The position numbers were made by a program, and so were the translations under genes. A stretch of 64,000 bases of DNA from Rhipidocladum racemiflorum (taxonomy: Eukaryota > Streptophyta > Magnoliopsida > Poales > Poaceae), in NCBI GenBank assembly GCA_036346355.1, contig CM070577.1, positions 83,784,509-83,848,508 on the forward strand, in the 5' to 3' direction. Of this stretch, positions 1 through 13,700 are shown piece by piece. The notes under the pieces are model-generated. The model had not been told where the DNA came from, ran no database searches, and saw only the letters and a program-made list of their open reading frames with translations. Every line of letters starts with the position of its first letter. Position 1 is the stretch's first letter.

Positions 1-1774
1 CAGTAACTTTCTGGTTACAAAATGTTGATTTTGTGATAAGTTTATGCATAACAGAATTATATACTCAATCATATATTCGGCCTTCAGATCTGGATGAAGA
101 TGGTTCCTCAGGAAATGCAAAATAGCACTTTTTGCTGGTTCGGGAAAAGCAGGGGCACCAGCTTCAGGCTGGGTAATAACAGCTCCAAGTATACGCGTTG
201 TCAGGTTGATCTTGGCATCCATCACCTAAGTGAGGTAATTGCTGTCATCTAGGGCAAACTCAGCAAACTTCCTTTTTGCGATGTCATACATATCATGTAT
301 GCAAGCAATATTAAATTGTACTATTGATAAAATATTATATTGCATGCATCTCATTAAATCAATGAAATTTGTTTTAGATCTATTCAGTAGATAATTATCT
401 AAAAACTTCAATAATTTTTCTAGCATTTTTCATAATTTTCTGTTAATAGTTAAGCAATTTTCATTATTACTTTAACAATAGAAAAATTAATTTCAACTCA
501 TATTAAAAATAGCAAAAACTAGAAAATAAACTCAGGGTATGGAACTTCTAATTTGTGCTAAATATCATTTTTTTTTCAATTTTACAAAAGTCCATAAATC
601 TAGTAAACTAATTTCTAGTACCTAACAGTAATTTCTAGAATTTACTAATTAAATTTGCCATGTTTTATGGGAACAAAAAACGAACAGGCCATCTGGCCCA
701 TAAGGCTCGTCTGGCCTTGAATAAATCGGTGGCTAGGGTTCCCAAATCCTAACCGTCTCTCCTCCATACGATCGGCAGGCGCCAAGCGCGAGAGCAGCTG
801 GCAGGACCGAGGCGCGGGGAGTGATCAAGTGTGGTAGCGCAGGATCGCCGATTGTGCCGAGGAAGCGGATCGGCCAAGAAGGCCTAGCGCTGGCCGGTCA
901 AGTGGGCCATGGCACTGGCCTACCGAGTGGACACAAGGCGCAGAATTGACAAGCGGGGCCAAGGCGTGAGATCAATCGGTGGGCTGATGGCACGGGTTGG
1001 CTGGCGGGGCCGAGGCACGGGATTGGTCGGCGGGCGCGGGCACAATGCACAATGTTAAAAGCATATTCATCATGGATATCTTTTTGTTAAGCGGATTTTT
1101 TACCAAAAAGTTGCAAATAGATTATAAATAGGATAAATGGTATAGGAGATATCGTCGTTCACAGTTTGCAATAAATTCACTTTTCTCTCTCCATATGCCT
1201 CTATGGTGCCCACATAACAGTAAAAATTTAACAACACATCTAATAAATTAAATTGCATTTGACAATAACTTTGGTCCATTTTATATTACCACTATCACAT
1301 GGTCATGTGCCACCGTGAGGTTCGACAGTAAAATCTAAAGATGTGACCAGTAAATTGAAATGCATTCGATAATAACTTTGGCCCGTTTCATATTATCGTT
1401 ATCACGTTTAACAGTAAAATCTAATAATATATCCTGTAAATTAGAGTGTATTTAACATTAAAATCCTAATCATATACACGTACGCCCAACCCAAAATCAG
1501 TAAAAGGAAAAGGGAACCTAAAATTGCCCACCCAAAGGCCAGCCAGCCACCCGCGGCGACCGCCTCCTCCTCCCGATCGATCGAAGGCGAAGGAAGCAGG
1601 CAGCTCTTACGCAGCAGCGTCAAAAGAAACAAAACAACCCATTAAACCCCCGCAAAACCGAGCGGCGGTAATAATCAACCGTTGCCGCGCTCCGATTTGA
1701 ATCCGGGAGGGAAGCTTCACCGCCCCGCCTCGCCTGAGCGGCGGCTCGGAGGCGGCGCGCCGCGAAACCTAGCG
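1..1774. other. Upstream flank of the SNF2 gene; no gene recognised
   Basis: No coding region is supported. Positions 1-660 are AT-rich. About 760-1050 is GC-rich with loose repeats of a GGCGGGGCCGAGGCACGGG-like theme. About 1250-1440 holds two diverged copies of a roughly 100-bp segment, each containing ATAACTTTGG and a nearby 'TATTACC/TATTATC' and 'ATCAC' stretch. The last 150 bases before the start codon are GC-rich and presumably carry the 5' UTR. No TATA box could be assigned with confidence. Confidence 0.5.
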
Positions 1775-4700
1775 ATGGCGGCCTCCGTGGACGCGGCCCC
1801 TCCCCCGTCCGCCGTGGGCCCCGAGGAGGCCGGTGGCGGCGCGGCGGAGCAGGCCAGGACGCTCATCGGCGCGCTCAACCTACTCTCCCGCAACCTCCCG
1901 CTCCCCCCCGCCGTGGTGCGGGCCGTCTCGTCCATCTACCACGGCGGCGGCGCGGGGGAAGGAGAAGGGGAGCAGAAGGAAGGGGAGGACGAGCTGCTGG
2001 TCGGGGATGGAGGCGGCGGGGGCGGAGATGGGGAATCGCCGGACGCCGGCGGCGCGGCCGAGGTGAGTTCGGGCGCTTCTTCAATTTTTTTGCGGTGCTT
2101 CCCCCTTTCGGTCGGGGTGCTCCGGCGTCGTGTACTGGATTAACGCTGTCTGTGAATCTGTGATTGTGGGGGTTGGTTTGGTGCGTGATGCGCTTATGGT
2201 TTGTGGAATTGGCGAGATGTAGCCAGGGTTTCCCAAGTATTGTTGTGTTCGACGTGCGACTCGTGCTGGGGATTCTGGATTGGACTTGGAACCCATGTTT
2301 TGGTGTGCAATTGGGAGCACTAGCTTTCGCGGTTTGCACTGGGACAGATGTTCCTGTGCGAGATTTTGTGAATTACTCTGGCTGGTAATGTCTCGGCTTT
2401 ACTGTGTGAATGTTTGGTTTAGGACAGATTGGCCCTACTATTATGGAGCTGACAAGGTTGGTGCTACATTTAGTTGGCTTGTGGCTTGGATTGGATGACT
2501 TGAGGGATAATGGATGGTGGGGCATTATGTATTTTTCTGATGAAATGCCAGGGACTTCTGATGCGGTGGAATCAGCAAAGTTTAGCTTCTTTTTAAAAAT
2601 GCAGTATTTATTTAGGGTTTCCATGACAATTTTTTCCTGGCCAGGATGAGCACCCTTATGAGAGTTTGTTGTTGTAGACTGTGATCTAGGTTTGAAATGA
2701 GCCAGTTCTTGCTTTGGGCTATTTGGTATTTATTGGGTGCGGATTGATGAAATTGAAAACATTTAGCCACGATTAATGAAATTGAAAACATTTAGCCATG
2801 ATTTTCTAATATTAGCTTTTGATAATACAAAGTTTGTTCAAGAAGGCGCTAGGCGCTAGGCGGGCAGCGAGCCATAGCCTAGCGCCTAGGCGGATTAGGC
2901 GGGGATTAATCGAAATTAGGCGGCAAGTCCTAGGCGGAACAGTGTATCATATAAATGGCATTAGGAAAAATCAATCACATGCAATTCTAATAAACAGAGA
3001 GAGGGGGGAGACAGAGAGATCGAGAGAGGGGAGACAGAGAGAGACCGGAGGGAGAGGCGGGGCCGCAGGGGAAGGGGGCGGCGCCGCGGCGGAGGGGCAG
3101 AGCAGGGGAGGGAGAGGCGGAGTAGCGGAGGGGTGGAGCAACGGACCTGTGCGGCGGCCGGCGGCGACGGCGACGGACTTGGCGATGATGAGCAGTGGCC
3201 GAAGGTCAGTTCACCTCCTTTGCTCCGCCCTAGGGTTCTGCCGTCTCGTGCGGTCCATCAAGAAGTCAGCCGCGCGCCGCTTTTCCGCCACATTGCTTTT
3301 CCGCGCGCTAATCCCGCGCCACTACCGCGCCGAGGCCTAAGTCGCGGCGGCCGGTGACCGCGGAGCGCCTAGGCGCCGCCTAATGCCGACTTTTTGAACA
3401 GGGATACAAACTTTTAGAAACGAGGGTTGCTTTGCCTGAGCGTTGGATGAAACAATGAGATATTTTGCTTGTCTTGGTACCCTTTATGTTTGGCTGATGA
3501 TTTTGTTGTTAGTGATGTAGTTGTGAAGTGCCATACAGACACTGATAAGTGATAATTGGGTAGAAGTGATCACTTCTTCCCAGTTCTGGTTTTGGTCTAG
3601 TTGAAGTTCTTATTAATATGCTTTTGACTGGCCTTTTCCTCTGCGTTTTAACTGATAGTACATCTTTTACCTTGTAGGGGGCAACCTTGATTCAAGAGCT
3701 TGAAGATGCAATATTTAAGAATCAAAGAACGCACATGTCCTACTCAGAATTGACTGCTCTAAAAGAAGGACGCTTCAATACCTCCATCCAGCATCGGTTA
3801 GCTGAACTCGAAGGTCATATATTAACTCCTTCAATATTTTGTTACCTGATTGATTCTCTAAGTTACATTGCTTTTTTTAGAATTTTTTTAGCTTTCGTAC
3901 TAAACCTATCTGTGTCTTTCTGGTCTCATAAAACCTAGTTGTATTGGCTGGGTTTCCAGCCTTCTGGGTCAACTGCGGCCCCAGTCTTATGAAGGTCCCC
4001 AGCTCAGCCTTGGTCCTAGGCCTTTTTTTTTTGGGTTCCGGGGCTTTGCAGTGTTTGGTTTACGAAAAAAAGTTGAATTTGCAATTCACCTACTGAAAAG
4101 GTGGAAAAGCTGCAAACTTAGAGTGGCATCGTTGTATTTGATTTTCTTAAGAATCCTATATGCATATTCCTTTTGACATCCAGATATTTGAAACTTAGTC
4201 TTATTTCTTAGCATCTTTTGCACAAACAGGATGCTATCCACTTTTAATTGGATATTGAGCATATGACAAATACAATTTGCCTGTACTTGGCATTTTTGTG
4301 GCAGCTTCTTTTTAGAGCTTCTTTACTGGTTGGCTTCTCTAAGGCTTGTTTAGTGTTCAATCAGTTATGTACACCAGTGGCAGACTCATTCCTATTTATA
4401 TACCAGGATTACCATCTACCAGGGGTGAAGATCTGCAAATGAAGTGTTTGCTTGAATTGTACGGGCTAAAGGTAAATGTGATATCTCTTAGAACCAAGCA
4501 TTACTTTGCAGCCATTGTTTTGCACTGCTGTATATATGCTTCCAGTTCTTGGTGCTGCTTTCTTTTTTGCCCTGACAATCTTAAGACTCGTGCAGATAAT
4601 GGTTCTACAACTGATAAATGTTCCAATTGCCAGCTGAAATATGTTGGTTATATAGCAAACACTGACCCATTATCATGTCAAACAAGTTGAAAACATTGCA

Positions 4701-7700
4701 TCTTCATGGATTAGACCTATTTATAGTGTATACATGCAAGTTGTTCAAATTAGTTGTAGTGTTTGATGTGACAACATGTAGAGAAAACATCGTGGATGAT
4801 ACACGAATAACCATGCAGAGCAAAATTTATAATGCCCCCGATATGAAGTTGCTTTAACTCTTAGGAGTTAGGACACGAACCAAGCAGTGATCGATGTATC
4901 ACTATATGGCATGTTTGTTCCCAGTGGCAGATCCTGGAATTTAGGGATGGGGAGTGTGAACTGCATTAGACACAATGGTTAACATGCAAATTATATTACA
5001 GGTGCTATACTTAATAGATAGAATATGCAAATTATGTCTTGTTTGTGCCGGCTTAAGGCTTTGTTTTCTACCTAACTAACTACTGTATCAATTCATTTTA
5101 GATGAGCTAGCAAGCCACAAAGTAAAAATAAAACAACATAACACTTTTTCGGAAACAAAAAGAAAATGACTAGAGCTGGGGTTGAACCTAGCGCCTGAAC
5201 ACTTCACCAAAGACTCCAGTAATCACTCAAACTATATCACTGATCTGCATTACCAATTAAGTATTGGAGCTATTTGTACATATCCCCCCTCCAAAAAAAC
5301 GCGCGCGGGGGGGGGGGGGTTGTTAACAAGGCCATTTTAGGAATGAGTTACCTATAAAGTGTGTGACGGCATAGTTGTGCACCGAATCTTGTTTGCTAAA
5401 AAAGAGTAATTTGGACCGGGAGGAGTAGTATGAACTATAAAGTATTCCTTTAGACAGATGCTTTTCTATTTCGTTAGACACCATGTCTATTTGAAAGTAT
5501 CACATATGAAGCAAAGCTTAACAGGCGCATGTAAGGCCCCCATTTTTGGTATAGAATACCAACAATAAGTTTCATGTGCATACAGTACTAGTCCCATGAT
5601 TAGTGGCTAGTATGCACATTTACAAAGTTGAAATCACATCCATACACAATATATTACGTATAATGGCGGAAGCATTTGTACAATATGACCTGTAAGCAGT
5701 GGCGAATCCAGAATGAAAATAGAGGAGGGGCTCCTATATCAAAATTTTAACTCAAGCCAAACATACTAATTGTACATCTGCCGGTCTATTGTCAACCAAA
5801 TTCCAACTTCATACATAAATAGAAAGGAAACAAAGTGAATAATCAAAATATAACAAGTGTGGTACCTTACTAATAGATAGAGTGATATAAATATGTGAGG
5901 ACGGATCATCGATCATCCGACATGTAGATAAAATTATAAAACTTAGTAAATCAATTTCAATACTTCATAGAATAATATATTATCAATACCAATTTACCGT
6001 TTAGTGTGGGGAATCTTTTACCAAGCGGCAAGCGCCCTGATCACATTACCTGCAGACCTGCCGTCTCCGCCGAGTGTTAAAGCCTCGGTCCTTCTGTCAG
6101 TACTCGGTCGCTCCTGCCTGACTGCCTCCTAGTCTTCTTCTTTGGCGTCTCCATCTCGAACTCGGTCTGGCGAGTGGGAGCCGAGCGCCGACACCGCCGA
6201 GGATTGAGATCGGCCGCCGCCCGCCTTTGTTCCCCGCCCGGCGCCCACACGACGCACCGATGCCCTGCCCCGACCTCAACCTCGACTCCGGCCATCCCGT
6301 GGTTCGGGTCTCCAGCGGTGCGCGGTGTCGCGGCGAATTCCACGTGGCTGCGCCTGGCCGGCTGCCCGTACGTCTTCTGTTCGCGAGAGAGATGACGCTA
6401 ACGCACTGTTGGTCTTCCCCGAATCGATTCCCCGGTGCTACACTACACGCTATAGTGCCGAGTATTGTTCAGGCCCGACACTAATCACTAAGCCCATGTC
6501 TAATTTATGTCCCACTAGCCCTATATGGCATTATTGTTTTTTTTACTTTTCTTTTTCTTTTGCTTTATCTCGCCGGGAGGGGGGTTTGGCCGGATCCTGC
6601 TAATGAAGTTTTTTGCTTCATCAGCATGTTGCATGCCGTTGCTATGCCGACAAGCAATCGTGCTTGTAGTAGATACTAGATCATGTTGGCTCTTCATGCT
6701 TGTAGTAGATTGTGTTTGCCCTTTTTCAGAGTCCTGTCTTCATAAACGACGGCACGCCATGTGCCATGGCCTGGCTCGCTTCGCCTCACGGAGGAGGGGT
6801 TCTGGCCACGGAGTTGGGGCTGGAGCCCCAATCAGCCCCAATAGTAGATCCGCCACTGCCTGTAAGGTCGATCAGAGCACAACGAAAAATCAAGAGTCTT
6901 TGTAGTGTGCCACATAACCCTCAGACAACTGACAAGGTATAAACCATAGAAAAAATCGTCATCATATTCCCCGTGACCTGCGATATAGAATGTATTGTCG
7001 GGGTTTTCTGTACCTTCACCTAAAAACAATAATAACGGCAAGGTTGAGTACATTATGTACTTGCAAGATTTTTGCAAAACCTATAATATATGCAGCCTAT
7101 ATCAAGAGAAAGGCTACTACGGTTATTTTACATAAAGCCAATTTGAATTGTAAATACGGAATAATAGATTGAAAGCGGAATTTAGTAAAAAGACAAAGTA
7201 ATTTGAAAAGTATATAAAATAACAAGTATGTAAGATGAATATAACAACTCGCAGTCGTCCATGATGTGGGCACGAATCGTCTAATGCCAACACATGGCAT
7301 AAACCAGTCTTTTGCCAACACATGGCACAACAGTTGAAAACAATCTTGCCAACACATGGCACAGTATTGAATTATCTGTAGGGTAAACTTTTCAATACCA
7401 ATTTTCCAATTCCAATCCATTTTTTTGAAAATATCAAAACCATCCAACTATGTGATGACTTTACCAAGTGCCTTTGATTGCGGGCGCATCTTTTCGAAAA
7501 GTTTTAACTCAGCAGAGGTGTACTGCTTTACCCATAAGTCATGACCTTTTCTTTTTGCCTATGTTTTCACGCTTCCTTTGACGTGTGGCCAGATTGTTCA
7601 TGATGAAAACCTTTACATTAACTAGGTTAACTTTGCAACAGCCCGGTGATGACAAACAGTTGGCTATGGTGGCAGAAGATATTTGTACATCCATTGTACT

Positions 7701-10700
7701 CCTAACAGTTCACTCCTGTGGAGTACAACGTTGTACTCTCAACAGTTTAATCTTGTTGAACGTTGTACTCTCAACAGTTCAATCCTGTTGAGTCCCCTCT
7801 TCCCCATCATAGTAAAGCGTATACCGTTGCATCGGTATGTAGAAACCCCTATGAGCCATCCATACCGGAACAGCCCGTGCTACTCCAGCTTTCCAATATG
7901 CAAAGTTAATCTAGATAACTTAATTGGTTAAGACCGTTCCATACCAATACTTGTGGTTGCACGGTTGTCTTGGCTTGAAACCAGCACAATAGTTCGGTCC
8001 TTAATCCGACCCGGGCGAGAAATCTCCTCTATCTACGTGCAAGTCCATACACATCCGGCTATTGACAATAGCGGGAGTGTCAAAACCATAGTTTTATTTT
8101 AATTTTTACCAAAATATCAATGACCACAATTTCGTCAATATGTCCAAGATTCCATATCCATCATGTCTAACATTTAAATTCATTGCGAATAGTATAGCCA
8201 TCTGTTTGCATTCTCAATCTAAAGTATGGCTAAGCATGTGCACATTGCGAACAGTATAAACAAGTATACCCATTCCACATTTCCATTTGTTTATTCCATG
8301 GTCTAGGGTTATCAAGGTTCACATGCTAACATTAATTAAGGAAATCCATCAATGAGGGTTATATCTACCATATCCCACAATATAACAGTGTTTAAAACAT
8401 AGCACATGCATGAAAGACTTGACAAAATATTTTTGTAATGCTAGGATCAATATGATCAAGGGGGTGCTCGTCTTGCTGATTGTTGTATTCGACGAAATTG
8501 AAGTCGTAGCTGGCGTTGTCGACGATGGAGTCTGGAACGTCGGAGTCTACAAGTCATTCGTCAAGAAATAAAGCAAATATCAAATAACAATTTTTTCAAT
8601 AAGGGCAAAAAGAAGTTAGATGGAAAATCAAATAGAAACTTATTATATATAACATGTGTGATTTACGATTAGGGTTCCATGATTTAAGTACACGCATATT
8701 AGACTGTCTTTTGAGCCTTACATATTCTTAACAGTCTTAGGTTATGTTGTGACCAGATTTTTTGTTTTCTATAGATTGTTTATTCCTTATTTTACGAATT
8801 CAAGAAGCTAAAATTATATATATTTATATGTATAATTTCAAATTCAAGAGGCTCAAATTATGTATAAGTATGCGTATATTTTTGAATTCAAGAAGCTAAA
8901 ATTATTTGGAATTTAAAATAGCAAGAAATTAAGTTACCTTGTGGTAAATCATGTGCATCTAGTGTTTAACCCTAAATGTTCCTGTATCTACTTACATAGG
9001 GGTGAGGTCTCGAGATTCTAATAGATTTAAATGTACCATTTTTAATACTTGCTTACGAAGGCTATGAATGGTTAAACTCTAATGAGCTAAAGGTACTAAC
9101 AAACAACAACTAATGTGTACAAAGTTTAAATTTAGGCTACTAGTTATGGGGCATAAGTTCATGACTTTAAGAAGGTTGAGGTGATTAAAAATATTTTAAT
9201 TACTAATCTCTTATTGCTTAAGTTCATTTATTTGTATTATGGATTTGAGGGTTTATATTACGCGGGGTTATGTTTGTAATAGGATTCAGATACAAAGCAT
9301 ATTATAATAGAATTGTTTCTACAGAATAGGATAGTCTTGCCTTAGGGAGTGTTCTTAAGCTAGTACTATAGGTATTCGTGCTTATCTGTGATGTTCTATT
9401 CGTTTCCTAATCTTATGTATTTCTAAAATTTACGTTATAAATGGCTAGATTTCGTTTTAGATTTGCGACTGCAATTCACATATATATGCAATCATTTTTA
9501 TAGCATTAGCAGGTCTTGATCCTAGAAGTGTCTTGAAACTTTTAGAATTGTGACTGCAATTCACATAGATATGCAACCATTTTTATAGCATTAGCAGATC
9601 TTGACCCTAGAAGTGTCTTGAAACTAGTTTTGCTACCTTAACTTTTGTTTGTGAAAGTTATTAATGTTTTTAGTTTTTATGCACATAGAAAATGGAAACT
9701 ATTATGAACTTAATTCAAATTAGATATTTTTGTAGATTAATATGGTCTTGACTTTAGGAATGTTTTGGGACTAATCCTACATGATCAGCTGGTGGGCTTG
9801 GTGGTGGAAGTGCGACTCCTTGAGGGCCGGCGGCGGAACCCGGCAGCACACGGCGGTAGCCATGGCCGCATTGTCAATAGAAGTCGAATTAGGTCTGGCG
9901 AAGTGGGGTAAGTATCACGGAGGCCAGTTGAGTTCACCTTGGTGGTCGGCGGTGGAGGAACTCAGATGGGCCGGCAGGGCGCCGTGCCCCGATAACAGAG
10001 AAGGAAGGCACTTGGCGTGGCAGCTTGCCTGTGAATAGGCGCTACAATTGGTGAGGGGAACGAGTTCTAGGTGTTATGGAGAAGCTGTGGGCGCGGTTCA
10101 CCATAGTTGCTAATCGAGTTCTTCCCTTTCTACTGATTCTCGCCATAATTGGGGGAAATGGTTGTGCGGTTTTGGGTGGAACTTGGCTGTGGGGGTTGAG
10201 AAGGGTGTGGGGAAGCTAATAGAGGCTATTGGCCCACTTTAATAAGCATGAAAGGTCGGTTCTTTAGGGTCTAGACATGGCACGCAAACAACGGCCAGGC
10301 ATGGTGGTTGTGCGCGAGCTTTCCGACATCGTGGCTGCGTGATTTCGACGCTGCTAGGGATGAGGTATGGCAGCGGATTAATTGAGCCTCGTTGCGATGG
10401 TCTAACGCTATCCTTGCGGTCTTGACCGGAGAAACAGAGGAAGGATAAGGTGGCTGTGAGCTCGGCTGTGTATCTCTGTCGTGGAGGAGGAAGGAAGGAG
10501 AGAGACGCACTGGCACATGGGGCCGAGGAGAAGGAAGGGCCCACCTGGAAGTGACCGGGCTAAATAGGAGGGTTCCAGAGAAATCTTTTTGATGTGTGGG
10601 CTCTAATTGATGGTTGGGCCCATGTGTAAGTCACGAGGTGGAGGCAACTCAGTTTCTTCCTCTGGACAGTCCGAGATAATACATGTCCTAAATTTTTTGA

Positions 10701-13700
10701 TAATTTTATATAAGGCGTCCAGAGAGTTATCTACTTACTGTAAAAATTTTCGTAGAAAAATTTAAATAAATCCGACAAGCAGATCTGTACAAAATTTTCT
10801 GTTCTGTTTTTCTTTTAATTTAAGGTTTAAATGAGGCCAAGAATTTTTGAATTTTTTTGACGAGTAGAAATGACCTAAGTGATTTTGTGTAATAATTTCA
10901 GATTTAAAACTTGAATATTTTTTTTCTAATAAATCTGACAATGTCAATTTCAGAATTTCTAGTTTTCATTTTTTGAATTTTAAAAGGCATTAAATGTGGA
11001 TATTAATTTTTGATATTTTTACTAATGATAAGTATTGATCTAAGGAAGCTATGGTAAAAATTTTGGCTCAAAATAAACTTTGTGGATTTTTAGAAAAATC
11101 TGACAGTGTACTGTTTTTAGTCTAAGTTCATTAATTTCACTTCTTGTCATTAATTAAATGGGTTCACACGAATTTTTTACTACATAAAAGTGATTCCAGA
11201 GATTTCTAATATTTTAATATTATTTTTACAGATTTTTGCTGGAAATTTTCTTTTACCATTTTACTAATTCACAAAATGATTTTCTTTTGTGGCAAAAATC
11301 CAAAAAGAATAAGAAAAACCAGAAAATTCATAATTTGAAATTTTATTCTCACATTTTCTGAATTTTGGAATGTTACAGCGTATAACTTTCACAGTTTTAT
11401 GTTTACAAGTATTGTCAGTGAGTTATCCTATTGATGTTTGCTGATTATTCATATACTTGTGCAGTTATTAGACTTGCAAAAGAAGGTGCGGTCTGATATT
11501 AGTGCAGAATACTGGTTACACAGGAAATGTGCATATCCTGAGAGACAATTGTTTGACTGGGGGATGATGCGGATACGATATCCTTTTACCATGTATGGGA
11601 TTGGGGATAGTTTTTCAATGGATGTTGACGATATCCACCGCAAAAAGAGATTCACAGAGGTTTTGCATCATATAACTTTCGATAATTAATTTTGATAATT
11701 TGTATATAGTTGAAATCATGATTTTTTTGGGGTATTTGCCAACTTCAGAGGATCTCAAGACTTGAAGAGGAGGAAAAGAACCAGGCAGAGATAAGGAAGA
11801 GGAAATTTTTTACAGAAATTCTTAACGCTGCTAGGGAATACCAGGTGCAATTGGCGGCTACTTATAAACGAAGAAAGCAGCGGAATGACGGAGTTCTGGT
11901 ATGTGTTGATATATATTTTTAAAAAAAAATTGAAACTAGAAGATGCTCGAGGCACGATCTATTTCTTTTGTCTTCTGTGGGAACATTAACTCACCATATA
12001 TCGGTCCAATTATTCTTTGGTTTTGAAAACTAGGTTGCACTGATACTACTCTTGTATTTTTGTTATATTGTTGAAACATGTGTTCTTTTTTTATAGCGAC
12101 AGTACGATATGGTCTGCTTCTGGTACATGCGAACGAAGCATCAATGGATTCCAAAATTAAGGAATAAAATACTTTCCTGGTTTTCTCCATTGTTCACACT
12201 ACTGATATGTCTACACTCTACAGTACCATTTGATGATCCTACATATGCTTCTTTAGTATAGCTCTAAAATTTGTTTATGCTGTATCCATTGGTCTGTCTG
12301 AAATGGTCTTGCCTCAATAAACTATATCTCTGAATAATATTTCAGATGCTGCTGGTGATTATTAAAGGTGAAGATTTAAATATCTTGTGTGAAATCACGA
12401 GAACAGACTTTGTTTTATATGGATGATGAAATGTATTTGAAAAATGTATTCTTGTTTTGACGGTATCATGGTATGGCTCAGCCTAAAACAAGATGTTAGT
12501 ACATTATTGCATTTTTTTGCAGTATATTACATTTTCTAGGTTGGAATATACATTTATTCCTATGCATATTCCTTTTCTAGATTTGCTGGTTTAAGTGTTT
12601 GTGAGCCTTTTTACTTACTTTTTACTAAATGTAGGCATGGCATCTTCGGGCACGTCAACGTATCAATCGGCTTGAGAAAAGTAGGTTGCAAGTTTTGAAA
12701 GCAGGTGACCAAGAGGCGTATATGCGGATGGTTGAGGAGAGCAAGAATGAACGCCTGAAAATGCTCCTTGACAAAACAAATGAGCTTCTTGAAGGAATTG
12801 GAAAAGCTGTACAACGACAAAAAGATGCTGAGCATGTTAGTCGGCCTGAAGGGTCTGAAGCGCCAAAAGGGTCAGAATCTGATGATTGTTCTCAAATCTC
12901 AGGCCACAGGAGTGAATCCCCTGTGGAGTCTCCTTCAGATGATGATGCAAATATTCATGGTTCTGCAGATGGTAGTAAATTTAATGCAGGCCATAGGCTT
13001 GATTCTACTGTCCATTCCATTGAAGAGAAGGTTGACCAAAGCTTCACTTTTTAGCCATATATTTTACTAATTCATTGCTTGAGAAATTGTTGGGTCTTGT
13101 GGGTTGTGCAGCTTATAATGAGCACAGTTTTTATTGACCACCATATCGGCAATTATTAAATAAAAAATATTGTCAAAGAGCTCGGTAGGGACAAAATTTG
13201 ATGTCACGATAATATTCCAGAAGTAGGGGATATAAATTTGAATGTCGACTTTGGGGTGCAATAATGTTTATGCTTCCCTTGGAGATCCCTGGTGATGGTA
13301 GATAGTATTTTTTTAGGGTATACAGCAGGGGGAGCCCTGCTGTTTGTAGAAAATGTGATGTTTTAAGTACATGCTATGGAAATTCTTGATTCTGTAGGAC
13401 CCAATTGCTCATAATTAGTGCTTGCATTCTCATGTAATGCTGGGATTTTGATATAGAAGACTCATTATTTCCTCTTTGCATTAACTGATGGTGGTGGTTT
13501 ATATTTGGTTTTAAAAATACTTTGATATTTCAAACTGCTCAAGGATCTAGAAATGAAGTATTACAGTGCTAATTGATTCAATATCCATTCCTTGTTGGTG
13601 TTTGTATTCTGGTGTTCCATTAATGAATTTTGCCTTTTTGTTTGTAGAAGGTACAATTTTTAATGCTCTGTACTTCTGGTGCAACTAATGTTTCTTTGTT

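Larger units (their letters stand above)
5530..11377 (-). mobile_element. Very long solo LTR (TGTAA...TTACA) in intron 3
   Basis: On the + strand it begins TGTAAGGCCCCC and ends GGAATGTTACA, so the termini form the TG...CA inverted pair of an LTR. It is flanked by 5-bp GCGCA (5525-5529) and GCGTA (11378-11382), a 4/5 duplication. Length is 5848 bp, or about 4.7 kb without the nested hAT element. No reverse transcriptase or integrase lies inside, and only one LTR is present, so a solo LTR left by recombination is the simplest reading. Sense is probably minus (TGTAACATTCC start). A GC-rich block at about 9780-10550 has a counterpart in the relative at 52215-58671. Related sequence also occurs at 42614-43870 and about 58700-59450. 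Confidence 0.7.

Noticed and set aside
2819..3340. Open frame of 173 codons in intron 1
   Set aside because: It lies inside a hAT-type element with purine-rich repeats; no protein motif and no splice continuity with the host gene.
9781..10038. GC-rich open frame starting with ATG
   Set aside because: Lies in the GC-rich block of the long LTR; the counterpart in the other copy does not keep the frame.
13323..13342. Short hairpin CAGCAGGG-GGAG-CCCTGCTG in intron 6
   Set aside because: An 8-bp stem in a long intron is expected by chance; no terminator or MITE features around it.
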